In this document: positions 11,135-22,620 of the stretch, piece after piece
Layout: each line of letters opens with the position of its first letter
Position numbering within the stretch: position 1 is the stretch's first letter
Assembly: GCF_035582795.1 (NCBI RefSeq)
Contig: NC_134366.1
Location: 2,958,828-3,022,827 of the forward strand
Direction: 5' to 3'
Source: Mycteria americana
Lineage: Eukaryota; Chordata; Aves; Ciconiiformes; Ciconiidae
Length of the DNA stretch: 64,000 nucleotides
Notes under the pieces: model-generated
Database searches by the model: none
Told to the model about the DNA's origin: nothing
Seen by the model: the letters and a program-made list of their open reading frames with translations, nothing else
Position numbers and translations under genes: made by a program

Positions 11135-11851
11135 TCATGATGTCCCTCCTTTAGAGTAGCCTGCCTCCTCGCTGGCAGGGCAGTATGCTTCTTCCTCCTG
11201 CTCCCTCTTAGGAGAACCTTCTTCATCCCTTACTAAACGAGCTGCCTTTCGCTTCCAAGATTTCTTCTTGTGTATGGGGGCAACTGATACCAGCACAGGT
11301 TGGTTCTCTGGTTCAGCTGCAGTGCCTGTCTCTGGGGTTTGAGTAGCAACAGTGCCTGTCACCAGGGTTTGAGTAGTTGCAGTATTCTTAAATAGTTGTT
11401 TAACCCTAAGCAAGACCTGACACACATTCAAGAGACATAGCAATAGGAACATGCTGGTTTGAACATCCCAAGGATATTCAAAATTCTTAAGAGCTATTGT
11501 AATTAGCCTGGAGGAGAAGGGGAAGATGGAGGAAGGTATCTCCTCCATAGGTTGGCTCTCCGAGGACAAAAAGTAAAAAATGTAATTATTAATAATTTCC
11601 GATAGATGGCTCCCGAAGTACAGAGGTGATGGAAATGCTGAGTACAAATACCAGACTGATCTCACAACCAATAGTTTTATCATACCATAAGCCAATGTTA
11701 CACAGTACAGCAAAGCAATAACCTTAATCCACCTCCCAGAGGTGATAAACAGCACATAAATACTAATAAATGGTATGTACGGCAAGTAAGGTGTTACATA
11801 ACACAACTCTAAGGACAAATACAACAACTTTGAGAGCAAATAAATCAACAT
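11135..11851 (-). pseudogene. N-terminal gag-frame ORF with hydrophobic segments
   Basis: A 238-codon frame open from the first ATG after the 5' leader. Its first roughly 150 residues hold several strongly hydrophobic stretches that look like membrane segments (about residues 1-25, 40-65, 80-95 and 130-150). A Thr/Gln-rich spacer and a Lys/Arg/Glu-rich tail follow. It ends with TGA at 11135-11137, in phase with the downstream gag capsid frame, so it is most simply the N-terminal part of one long gag frame. Hydrophobic segments are unusual for a retroviral matrix region. Function is not known from sequence. Confidence 0.65.
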
Positions 11852-11975
11852 TGTGACCGGTGACTACTAAACTAATATAATGAATGCTTATAACAAATTT
11901 GTTTTAACATGCTCTGGTCAGATCTGTCGTTATCTCAACCCTTCATGCCCCACACTGGACACCAAAAAGGACTGT
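11852..11975 (-). other. Proviral 5' leader with primer-binding site
   Basis: The leader lies between the 5' LTR and the first gag ATG. On the minus strand, about 11 bases from the LTR border, TGGTGTCCAGTG (11953-11964) begins with the CA-complementary TGGTG of primer sites. It resembles the tRNA-Leu type that names the ERVL group, with mismatches after the first seven bases. Confidence 0.5.
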
Positions 11976-12509
11976 TGTCGTTTACGCCCAGTTGGCAACT
12001 AAGCACCACAAGCCGCTTGCTCACCCTCCCCCCACGTGCCCAGTGGGACAGGGGAGAGATCGGAAAAAAAAATAAAACCCATGGGTTGAGATAAAGACAG
12101 TTTAATAGGACAGCAAAGGAACATAAAATAATAATAATGCTAGAAGAATGTACAAAACAAGTGATGCACAATGCAATTGCTCACCACCCGCTGACCGATG
12201 CCCATACCATCCCCGAGCAGCAATCGCTGCTCCCCAGCCAGCTCCCCCCAGTTTATATACTGAGCACGACACCATATGGTATGGAATAGCCCTTTGGCCA
12301 GTTGGGGTCAGCTGTCCTGGCTGTGCCCCCTCCCAGCTTCTCACTGGCAGGGCATGAGAAGCTGAAAAGTCCTTGACTAGCGTAAGTGCTACTTAGCAAC
12401 AACTAAAACATCAGTGTGTTATCACATTATTCTCACACTAAATCCAAAACACAGCACTGTACCAGCTACTAGGAAGAAAATTAACTCTATCCCAGCTGAA
12501 ACCAGGGCA
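11976..12509 (-). repeat. 5' LTR of the provirus (promoter LTR)
   Basis: 534 bp with TG...CA ends on the minus strand (starts TGCCCTGG). TATATAAA lies at 12252-12259 and ATTAAA at 12101-12106. It matches the 3' LTR with a two-base deletion near the inner end and many changes in R/U5, but is identical over 12252-12377. Confidence 0.93.
12252..12259 (-). promoter_or_regulatory. TATA box of the proviral promoter (5' LTR)
   Basis: TATATAAA on the minus strand at the U3/R boundary. This is the promoter copy that would have driven gag-pol. The adjacent 126 bases are identical to the 3' LTR. Confidence 0.6.
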
Positions 12510-12514
12510 AGTCA
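12510..12514. repeat. Right target-site duplication of the provirus
   Basis: AGTCA directly follows the LTR end and matches AGTTA at 6776-6780 at four of five bases. Confidence 0.6.
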
Positions 12515-12582
12515 GAGGGCATTGAGAGTTCAAGGGTTATGTTAAGTCCTTCTAAGTTTAGCATTTCACTGGACATGCTAAA

Positions 12583-13609
12583 GTGTAGTTTTGTGGTGAA
12601 CAGAGTTAAATCCAGTTGGCGGCCAGTCACAAGCGGTGTTCCCCAGGGCTCAGTTTTGGGGCCAGTCCTGTTTAATATCTTTATCAATGATCTGGATGAG
12701 GGGATTGAATGCGCCCTCAGAAAGTTTGCAGATGACACCAAGCTGGGTGGGAGTGTTGATCTGCAGGAGGGTAGGAAGGCTCTGCAGAGGGACCTGGACA
12801 GGCTGGATAGATGGGCCGAGGTCAATTGTATGAGGTTTAACAAGGTCAAGTGCTGGGTCCTGCACTTCAGTCACAACAACCCCATGCAATGCTACAGGCT
12901 TGGGGAAGAGTGGCTGGAAAGCTGCCTGGTGGAAAAGGACCTGGGGGTTTTGGTCGACACCCAGCTGAACATGAGCCAGCAGTGTGCCCAGGTGGCCAAG
13001 AAAGCCAACAGCATCCTGGCTTGTATCAGGAATAGTGTGGCCAGCAGGAGTAGGGAAGTGATCGTGCCCCTGTGCTCGGCACTGGTGAGGCCGCACCTCG
13101 AATGCTGTGTTCAGTTTTGGGCCCCTCACTCCAAGAGAGACATTGAGGGGCTGGAGCGTGTCCAGAGAAGGGCAACGAAGCTGGTGAAGGGTCTGGAGAA
13201 CAAGTCTTATGTGAAGCAGCTGAGGGAACTGGCATTGTTTAGTCTGGAGAAGGGGAGGCTGATGGGAGACCTTATCGCTCTCTGCAACTACCTGAAAGGA
13301 GGTTGTAGCGAGGTGGGGGTCGGTCTCTTCTCCCAAGTAACAAGTGATAAGACAAGAGGAAATGGCCTCAAGTTGCGTCAGGAGAGGTTTAGATGGATAT
13401 TAGGAAAAATTTCTTTAGTGAAAGGGTTATCAAGCATTGGAACAGGCTGCCCAGAGAGGTGGTGGAGCCACCATCCCTCGAGGAGTTCAAAAAACATGTA
13501 GACATGGCACTTCGGGACATGGTTTAATAGGCATGGAGGTGTTGGGTTGATGGTTGGACTAGATGATCCTAGAGGTCTTTTCCAACCTTAATGATTCTAT
13601 GATTGTATG
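12583..13609 (+). mobile_element. CR1 LINE, 5'-truncated, plus strand
   Basis: This is the 3' kilobase of a CR1 non-LTR retrotransposon. The 5' end is cut inside the reverse transcriptase, which is the normal outcome of target-primed insertion. The 3' UTR has the family's characteristic end with two tandem octamers, ATTCTATG and ATTGTATG (13594-13609), and no poly(A). The open frame suggests a fairly young copy. The 5' border is estimated to within about 10 bases. Confidence 0.93.
12587..13528 (+). pseudogene. CR1 ORF2 reverse transcriptase, C-terminal half
   Basis: ORF2 of CR1 encodes an endonuclease plus reverse transcriptase that copies the element into a nicked target. This fragment starts inside RT: the SGVPQGS motif lies at 12632-12652 and the catalytic FADD box at 12725-12736. 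The post-RT region of the family follows, with a [13 protein letters not shown] stretch near 13110-13180. The open frame (ATG at 12539, outside the likely element) runs to 13501. Near 13393 a one-base loss puts the last 45 codons out of frame; in the other frame the normal C-terminal region continues to the TAA at about 13526. The endonuclease and RT fingers are absent, so it is inactive. Confidence 0.88.
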
Positions 13610-16600
13610 AAAACATGGACTGAGAGCTCAGTTCCTCTACAATTTCTCTACAGTCAGGTCTTACTGAGCTGAACTATGTTATAGAAACACCTCTTTCTTC
13701 ATTGTTTATGAAGAACACTAAGGGTGCTTGTTCTCCTTTACAGATGGCTTTTAAGGTTTGTATAGCGAAAGAAAGTAATTGAATTACTGTATTTGGAGAC
13801 CATCCATCCCTGGTCCGTGGCCACTCTGATAACTTCATGCAATGTTCTCAAATGCATTGTGTGTCCTAAATGGCTGCCAAGATCCATGCTTTGACACTGA
13901 AATGAGCCTCAATTCCTGTCTTCAAGCCACTGAACCCTACCGTAGATTTCTAAATGTGAAGCATCTGTTAAAACTTCTATCAGTCACTGAAGATCTAGCC
14001 CATACTGTCAATAGAGTCTAGAAACTTACTTAATGCTTTAGCCCACAAGAGCACAAGGCCACTACAACTCCTGTGTCATAACTACCGCTATACTTGCATA
14101 TGTCTTGGATGTCACCTGAAAGAACACTGGATGCCTCTGTTTAGACAAATCTTATTGAAAATATCTAGGCTCTCTGTATAGCCAATGGAGATATAGCCAG
14201 TGGTGTGTAGGGAGATGTTTACCTGGCCGAGTAAGTGGGCTCAATTCATTTTCCTATGGTTAGAAGCATCTATGGCCATTTGAGATGCTCTAGCATAGCT
14301 GGGACACCTGAATCAAGTTGCTAGATGTGTCTCAGAACCTGTAGGGAATCCTGTGCTTTTCCAGAATTCATGCCAGACTCCATACACCAACTCGAAGGGC
14401 AGAAGTACCTCTGAGTGGGGAACTGAAAGAACATCTGGATAACTAATACAAAATGAACTGAGGAATTCTCTAAACTTTATACCTGCTTGCAGACACCCAC
14501 ATTTTTGTGTCTCAATCTGCAACCTGAATCCCAGCTAGGCAGGGAGCCCTAGGATTCCTTCTCAGAAACTTCCCCATGAAGAGCAACCAGCACCCTCTAG
14601 CTACACCTGCACACTTTTTTCAAACCCTTCTGTGCATTCCCTGGGAAAAATGACCTGATCCTTGGGGACAAGAATTCGACCTTTCAAGCCTGTTTATCTC
14701 TGAGAGGAGCACACCACATGATGGAGATAGGCTCACTCTGGGTCCTGTGATGGAGACTGGCTGTCTGTGTTCACACCATGAGGAAAGGCCTTTAATGAAG
14801 CATTGCAGCTGAGGAATGCACTTTCCAAATAAAACTGTTCGCTCCAGATCCCTGGCTGCTTCCCTCCCATAGTCTGACTCCAAAGACCCAGGCACAGATG
14901 GCTGGCAAAGCTGAGAGCAATCTGACCAGCTGTGACCAACACAGAGTCCTGGAAGGCCTTGGCAAATGTGAATGCAGTGGATACAGGTGTAATTGTTGGG
15001 GCATTTGAAACAAGAACTAGTTGAATGAGGTTTACACATCTTATTGGAGACTTGGCAAGTCTGTGGACATAACTTGTGAGAACGCTTTTAGGAGATCTTT
15101 CATCTTTCTTTTTTTTATTCGAGTAAAAGCAGTTTGCTCTCAGCTCTCTCCTCATGTGCACAGCCCAATGTCAGTCTGATTAATAGTGTCAGTGGAGGAT
15201 ATTAATTCAGAGAAAAGGTTTTCCTCTTGGCCTGGGATGAGGCTGCGGCTCTTCCTTTGCAGTCTGCATGAAGGTTTTGGCTGTCTCTGATAGCACCCAG
15301 CTGGCTACACTTGGTGATGTTGCTTTCCTTCTTGGTGGGTGGCTCCAAGTGTCAGACCGGGGTGGAATCAAGGCCTGGGAACACATGCCAGAGATTTATG
15401 TTAGCTGGGATGAGCTCAGAGTGGTTCCCTTTGAAATGCTGGAGGAGCAGAAGATGACTGTGATGTAACACAATCTCTCTTTATCAACTTGGAGGATCCA
15501 AGTGATCTTATGCAGTGCTTGTGTCCCACCACCATAATGGAAAGTTGTCCTCCCTGCACTCTGTAGAACCAGCTTTCCCCAGTTCTCTTCCCACCTCACT
15601 TTCCAGCACCTTGTTTGCTAGATTCCCCTCTCAGCCCTCCCAGCTTCTCCACCCACTGTTGTTTCTCCGTCTTCCTCACCCTCCCACATCATCACCATCT
15701 CAGCATCACGCCCCGTCATTGGGTTATTTTCAAGATTCTACACCAGAGAAATCACTCAGGGAGGAGGATGTGGGCTCGATTCAGTCATCCACACATTGGT
15801 GTGTGGAGTCCTTTAAGACATGTAAGGTATTTTGAGTACTTACTTGCACCTGGCAGATTTGACAGCAGCCTTGTGTTCTTGCAGAGCAACGGGTGCCAGA
15901 GAGGATACTCTGAGGCATCTTAAATGGCATTAGATACCTGCCACAGACAGTTGAATTGAGTACCCTTCACATATCCAATACAGTGCAGCTTAGCACTTTA
16001 ATTTATGTTCCTGGGGGGAACCGCTGGCTAACTAGCTAGCTGTTACAGTAATAGCAATCTGCAACCAGTAATTCACTCTGAGAGGAAAACAAGAATCTTA
16101 ACCGATGGAATTTTCCATGTGTCCATCTCTCAATATGAAGAAAAATACCAAATCACAAAATGGCATGCCAAGGCTTTCCATCTAATTGGTAGTAACCTAC
16201 TAAAACTTCTTTCAAACTGTCTTTTTTACTTTTAATCAATTGTGTATTGGCTTTGCAGCAAATTCCATTTGTTCCCCCTTGGCTCATCACTGGCATCTTA
16301 GACATCAATACTTCAAACTCTCTGTGCCTTGGTTTCCCATTCTCCTATCCTTACTAATTTAAGGTAACCCTACTTCTTTAAACGCTGATCCACCAAACTG
16401 CTTAAGCAAGCACTAAATGCTCATAAAGTTGTTCTTGTGTCTGCATACTTTGTTTAATAGGGAGAGATTTAGGCATATTACATGAAGGAAAATTCATGCT
16501 TAAAAATTGTATTTAATTGATGACAGAGAAAGGAAATTCCTTAGGGTCAAGTCTGTCTTTTATTCTGTGAGGACAGCACCATCATTATAAAGTCTGTAGC

Positions 16601-19600
16601 CTCACAGCAACATAAACGGCAAAACATTATTCTTACATTTCACAGACTGGAAAATGCCATTCAGAAGGATATATATCTGCTAACCAAGGATGTACAGCAT
16701 GTTCTCTACTGTGTGGTTTTGAGATAGTTTTACATTTCTCAAGTTAGTGGGTCAATTTTTCTGGAAATTCAGTTCCATGGGCTAATAAATCTCACTGCTC
16801 GTAGGGTTTATCCCAGACTAACTGCAGTCCATATTAATCTTATTACATTCCTCCCTTGCATGATCCTGTCTCTCTGTGCAGTTTTAAATACCCCTAGCAA
16901 GCACACAGATGCATTTCTTCAGTGACATGAACGCAGTCCACAGATGTTTGCTGTCCACTGCAAATAAGTGAATGTGACAATGAAAGTTCTGACATGCATT
17001 GAAATTTGGGGTAAGTTTAGTATTTTTTTTGCCACTGAATGGCTGATAGTATCATGAATGAACAGACAGGTGGTAGTATTGTTGACTTTTTGCTTTAGTT
17101 TTTGGACCCTTCAATAACTTTTTTGGCATCCATTTTGATCAAAACACCAAAGTCAGTTTGGTTCAAATCCCCTCCGGGAATGCCCGGATCCCCATATTAG
17201 CTTAGCTTTGCTTATTAGTTCATACCTTCGCACAGTGAGGGCTCAGGCTTTCATCTCGGTTGTTCCACTTCCTCATTATAGGGGGATTAGTCAAATCACA
17301 TCAGCAAATGGATCTGCATTGCTGGCCCTCAGTAGTGTGAAACCTTCACAAGGAAGAATTTTAGAATCTGTCTCTGAGTCAGAAGACTTGCTTCTTGAAC
17401 AAGAATTAACTAGAGCTGTGTGAAACTTGGCAGATCAAAATCTCAGAGGTTGTGCAAAGTTAAAAAAAAAAAAAGAAGAAAAATTAAAAAAAACATTGAT
17501 GCTTCTGTTTGCATTTCTGGAGTTTCTCAGAGATTCTGTCTTTGGTGAACTCACAAGAAAGGGTCTATTGGCTTCGAGTTGTACTTCACAAGTCACAGAT
17601 ATGTTTTTAGAGGCAGGAAAATTCATTACCAGCTTATTGGTTGGGGCCTGTAGAGTCAGCGACTTTCCAGATGTGCCAACGATTCCTGGACAAATGCATT
17701 CATGTTTGTGCCTTAGCTCCTGCGAAATGGGGGACAATTATTCTTTCCCAATTATTTTGATTGCAACATCCTTCAAGCTTTAAGTATTAACTCTTATTTT
17801 GAGTTAGTGCACTGTTGAACAGTAAGAAATCTGTGTATCTCAGACATGGCACTTGTCTGGTCGTTATTGTACACTTAAATAAGAAAATGAACACTTTGAC
17901 CCAAACACAATCGTGATTTTGCTCTATTTGAAAATCCTCTGACTTTGCATTGTCAAATTAGGCCAGGTTTGAACTCGGTGATAATGCCTCTATGCAGGTC
18001 ATCTCTTTCTGATGCGAAGACTGAGACATATTTATATTAACGCTTGAAATTCTGGGCTTGCTTGAAAAGGAAATGACGCTGTGGAATGAGACAGGGAAAA
18101 TCCTTTCTGATAAAATCAACACTTCATTGGTAGTCACCCTGAACTTTCCATTTCTTTTGGAAGTTGAAAATTCCGTACACGAGCAACTGGATGTCACCTG
18201 AATCTGGAGTTTTGCCTATCATTCCTTAGCCTTACCAGCAAGGGGAAAAAAAAAAAAAAGGAAGAAAAACAGGGATTAGGAAGAAGTAGTTTTATTACTT
18301 TCAGAAAGCCTCATGAGGCTCCTTCAGCTTGGAGAGCTTTCAAATGCTTTTCTGTAGCTCTTATGGACTGTAGCAACCAGTTGGAGATGCAGAGCACTGG
18401 TGAAGGGTGAGATGCTGGGATTTTTCCCACCTATTGGCTCAGGATGAGGTAACTCACCCCACTAAGAACAACATTGGCTTTTCTAGGTGGCCTCTGTCAA
18501 GCTCGACTGCAGCTCTCCCTTGTACCTCACGCTGAGTTTTATGTCCAAAGAATTAAAACGGTGAGCCTGACTCATTCCTCCAAGCTGGCATCCGCCACCA
18601 GGTCTGGGGAGAACAAAACCCCGTCAGTCTCAGTGCCGGGTGCTGATAGCAAGGCAGCGCCGACCACCTCAGCCCTGCTTGTGAAACCCCATGTTTTCTC
18701 ATTGCTGTTGTGTTTCTATTACCACCCCCCCACACTCCCATTCCCCCTTCACAGCTCTGTTTTTAAATGACTCCTTCTTTGACGAAGAGAGAGACTCCTG
18801 TTCACTGCCTTGACAGGCCCCATGAGTTTTACTAAGTCATTCATGAGTGTCACTTACCCCATGTGGGTGGCCTTGAAGCAGGCAACCAGCAACACCAGGC
18901 AATGTGCATTAGGCAATGGGCTTCATAATCCCCTCTTTTTCCTTCATCTCCTTCCTTCTGCCACTCTGGGCCCCTTCTGCTGGCCCAAGCCCTAACAAAA
19001 TTAATGTGTTTCTTTGGACCATACCTCTCGACACAGTAACCGCATTCTCTTGCTCTCTTGTTTCATCTGCATCTCTCTTCTGGCTGCAGTTATAATCCAG
19101 TGGGTAGGAATAGGAGAGACTGTGGCTTTGAATTCTTTGGCTAAATTACACTACTGCCTGGAAACCTCTTGCCAGCGCATCTCATGTCTGTCTTTCACAC
19201 TGTAAAATGACAGCCCCGAAGGCTGGCGTCCTGCTCAGCCAAAGGAGGAAGACAGCTCATGAATCAGCATCTCTGTAAGATCTCCTGAGAAAGGAGATAC
19301 CACACACGTCCTTGGTCATGGCTCACAATAACAGTTTGTTATCTCTGGCCCAATTCAGTTTGTGGCAACTGGCTCCTGAAAGCCATATTCATTTCCAATT
19401 GCAATGGTCTTTCTCTCAAAGTGTGCCTTCTCTGATTAGGATTCTATGCAGACCCTCAAATCATTTCATTAAGGCAGGAAACAGGATGGTTTTGGGAGAG
19501 AGGGGGGAAGGAGAGGGAAAACCAACAAAGAGCAATTTAAAAAAAATATATTGATGCAGATTCTGGTAGGCTAGTGGAAAATGATGAACTTGGCCATACA

Positions 19601-20652
19601 CATGCCTCACACCTCAGCTACCTTATCCAGGCATTGTTTACCAGGACTCACTGATGAAAACAGTATGTTAGCTCTTTAAAGCAGAGGCAGGCTTCTTATA
19701 CAGATATCCACACCAAACACAAGTAGTCTAAGTACTGTCATAATACAGATAGAGTAATTAATAGTAGCTCCCTGGCCTCGTATGTCAGGGAGGAACACTA
19801 ATGAGACTTATCCTACCTGAAGGAAAGCACACAGCTCCCCTTAGGAGAAACTAGAGTGTCTGCTGGGCTGGGTGCATCATTGCATCAGTGGGAGAGACAG
19901 AGAGGAAGCTGGTGAGAAGGTAGCAGGAAAGACTGCTGGCTTCATAGCTCAACTCACAGGAAGGATGAGCTTCATTAGAGTGTGTTTCATCCTTAGACCT
20001 TAGGTGTCTCCACCTCAATTCATAACCCAGGTTCCCATTTCATTCAATACAGAGGAATAACCGTCTTAAGGATTGATTCATCTGACCCATGTTAAGTAAA
20101 TTCTTTAAGATGAGATGAGTTGCTTCTTAGACTATACTGATTATGCTGGCTAGATTCTCAGTGAAGACCACATAGACTTAGATGCCTAGCTCTGACTGAA
20201 ACGTTTATTTTACAGCAGGCGTCTCTGTTTAGTCAGTAATCATATTCAGGAATCACAAATATGATATTAACCAGGCTGGAGTGTAAGAAAAATCTACAAT
20301 GTGTTGTAAGATACCAAGAGAACCGTGTAAGAATTATCCTTTGTGTGCATCCTCTCACTAAATCAGTATTCCTCTTTCCCTGTGCAATGGACACAGACCC
20401 AAAGTTTACATGATTCTGTCTCTACACATTGATCGTGATTCATGCCTTTCATCTCCTGAAACAGTCATGCACAGGCTTTGTGTTTGCACATTTAGCCAGG
20501 GCATAACTAAGGAGAAAGCAATACAGGAGGCTAAGGTGAACCCAGACCTTCCTTTAATGAAAATGGCATGGGGCTCTGGGGAAGTAAGGATGAACATAAA
20601 TGACTCCCATTCTGGGGTCCCTTTTCTGTCCATCAGCAGAAACCTCCACCTT
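13610..20652. other. Unique non-coding DNA, no gene recognised
   Basis: The stretch 14500-15900 is somewhat more GC-rich and has overlapping chance frames, such as 142 and 139 codons on the minus strand at 14620-15161 and 106 codons at 15515-15835. None has a recognisable domain. A-rich tracts lie near 17461-17492 and 18244-18260. No exon or repeat is supported. Confidence 0.5.
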
Positions 20653-20657
20653 CTGAT
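20653..20657. repeat. Target-site duplication, left copy (solo LTR)
   Basis: CTGAT immediately left of the LTR is repeated exactly at 21220-21224. Confidence 0.85.
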
Positions 20658-20783
20658 TGTCGTGGTTTAGCCCCAGCCGGCAGCTAAGCACCACGCAGCC
20701 GCTCACTCACTCCCCCTCGGTGGGATGGGGGAGAGAATCGGAAGAGCAAAAGTAAGAAAACTCGTGGGTTGAGATAAGAACAG

Positions 20784-20789
20784 TTTAAT
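20784..20789 (-). promoter_or_regulatory. LTR polyadenylation signal ATTAAA (solo LTR)
   Basis: Same signal and context as in the proviral LTRs, on the minus strand. It could still act on host transcripts read in that direction. Confidence 0.5.
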
Positions 20790-20969
20790 AGGGAAAGCAA
20801 AAGCCGCGCACGCAAGCAAAGCAAAGCAAGGAATTCCTTCGCTACTTCCCATGGGCAGGCAGGTGTTCAGCCATCTCCAGGAAAGCAGGGCTCCATCATG
20901 TGTAATGGTTACTTGGGAAGACAAACGCCATCACTCCAAATGTCCCCCCCTTCCTTCTTCTTCCCCAGC

Positions 20970-20977
20970 TTTATATA
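20970..20977 (-). promoter_or_regulatory. LTR TATA box (solo LTR)
   Basis: TATATAAA on the minus strand. Transcription would run toward lower coordinates. Confidence 0.55.
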
Positions 20978-21219
20978 CTGAGCATGACGTCATGTGGTAT
21001 GGAATAGCCCTTTGGTCAGTTTGGATCAACTATCCTGGCTGTGTCCCCTCCCAGCTTCTGCACCTGGCAGAGCACGGGAAGCTGAAAAGTCCTTGACTAG
21101 TACAGCAACAACTAAAACATCTCTGTATTATCAACACTGTCTTCAGCACAAATCCAAAACATAGCCCCATACCAGCCACTATAAAGAAAATGAACTCTGT
21201 CTCAACTGAAACCAGGACA

Positions 21220-21224
21220 CTGAT
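21220..21224. repeat. Target-site duplication, right copy (solo LTR)
   Basis: CTGAT, an exact copy of 20653-20657. Confidence 0.85.
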
Positions 21225-22429
21225 GTTAACATGGAGTATATTCTCAGGTCATGCATTGTATTAATAATGAAAAAGTGGGTATTTTTAGGAATTCTTAACG
21301 CTTTGCCTGCACCATTTTTCTCATCTTGTACTGATCAAAACTGCTCCATAATTCTTCATATTTCATAGCTGCTTAGCAGGTGTCCAAGTTTATGGCATCG
21401 CTGAAACATCCAATCACCACAGACTCTCTAAGACTCATTTAGAATAATATGAAAATAATTTAATCAGCTTCAACATGCCAGGAAACCAATACCCTGTCAG
21501 AGGGTGAAATCCATGCTGCCAGCTGTCAAGAGGCTCTGGATTTAGAATATAGTAAAATTTTTACAACCAAACCCCGGAGCCAAATTCCTCCCATCATTAG
21601 TTTTTTCAAGGAAGCAACCAGTAGTCAACTCTGAGACACAGATTTATTAAGAAGAGGTATAAACCAGATAAATATATTAATAAATCCTGTTCGTTTATTA
21701 GCCCAGGAACAATATGGACACAATGCCCTGGAGAACTTAAAATGGAGAATTTGGTATATTCCACATCCTGAGACTAAAGGACATTAAAAATCCATCAGGA
21801 CTATTATGTTCTAAGTAAAAGAGATGGGGCAGGATTGATTCCTTCTTCTGGGGAGCAATCAAACACAGGTACATATTATCATACTGCTCTGCAACTTCCA
21901 GTCACTATACTAAGTGCTCTTTACATGCATGGGAGAGGTAGTCCCACCTCATGAATCCTCCCATATGAACAGATAAAACTGATCAGACACAGAAGAAAGG
22001 AATACTATGTTCATCTAAGAAATAAGAAAAGGGGCAGAAAGAAATTAGATGAGTTGACTAAGAGACTGTATGAGATTAGATGAAATCACTAAAGTCATAG
22101 AGTACAACTACACATCTACTGTCTGAACCCATGCTCCCTAATTCTGAACATCAGCATGTCCTTCCCTGTAAAGGCTGAGATAGCCATCATTCCTTTTGGC
22201 AGTACAGGACATGCGGAATTAGGAAAAAAAAAGCTCTGGAGGTCTTTTCTTGAAATCATGGCATATTTTGGAGATACGTCATAATAGCAAAGACAAGGAC
22301 CCTTAATATTCCATCAACCTTGGAAAAGATTTGGAATTGGATTCTTTAGGTAACAAGTTTAATGATATTTTGTGGAAAAAAACTTTTTCATTTTTCCAAG
22401 TGCTTTGTATATACATATTATACACAAGT
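21225..22429. other. Unique non-coding DNA, no gene recognised
   Basis: AT-rich with no open frame over 60 codons and no recognised repeat. Confidence 0.5.
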
Positions 22430-22620
22430 ATATACACCTCTATTCCTTCTTTTGGAATATGTAAGTGTAATTCCCTCAGTCTGTCCTCATAGGCCATGGT
22501 AGCTGGACTTCTGATCTTTCTTGCTGCTTTCCTCTGAACTCTGTGTAGTTGGTTCACCTCTTGTTCTTGAAATCCAGTGGCCAACACTGAATTCAGTAGT
22601 TGTCTGAGACCTTCACACCC
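22430..22620 (-). mobile_element. Ancient CR1-type LINE relic, minus strand
   Basis: On the minus strand the sequence reads like the C-terminal part of a CR1 ORF2. A decayed frame (22303-22587) contains HRVQRKAARKI followed by YEDRLRELHLH, which parallels the RVQRRA...[11 protein letters not shown] stretch of the younger CR1 copies here. Divergence is strong, so this is probably an old amniote CR1/L3-type copy. Borders are approximate. Confidence 0.65.

Larger units (their letters stand above)
6781..12509 (-). mobile_element. ERVL-type endogenous retrovirus, internally deleted provirus
   Basis: Two LTRs (540 and 534 bp) in the same orientation flank an internal region that on the minus strand reads leader, gag, protease stub, RT remnant, RNase H, integrase, then directly the 3' LTR. 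There is no envelope gene, as is usual in the class III (ERVL) lineage. The leader carries a tRNA-Leu-like primer site. The insertion is bounded by AGTTA/AGTCA. Most of protease and the RT catalytic palm are deleted near 9875, and the remaining frames carry scattered stops and a frameshift, so no functional product is expected. The class assignment comes from gene order, LTR style and absence of env. Subfamily naming would need a repeat library. Confidence 0.93.
20658..21219 (-). mobile_element. Solo LTR of ERVL-like family, minus strand
   Basis: 562 bp with the same ends as the proviral LTRs (minus strand TGTCCTGG to CCACGACA), a TATATAAA box at 20970-20977 and ATTAAA at 20784-20789. It is flanked by a perfect CTGAT duplication, so it is a recombined solo LTR from a single insertion. 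The segment between the polyadenylation signal and the TATA box (about 20800-20960) differs completely from the proviral LTRs, marking another subfamily. Confidence 0.92.

Noticed and set aside
12650..13336. 228-codon minus-strand frame over the CR1
   Set aside because: It is a shadow of the plus-strand CR1 reverse transcriptase, which carries the family motifs.
14620..15161. Two overlapping minus-strand frames of 139 and 142 codons
   Set aside because: No domain, composition or splice evidence. Two competing frames over the same DNA suggest chance in a GC-richer patch.
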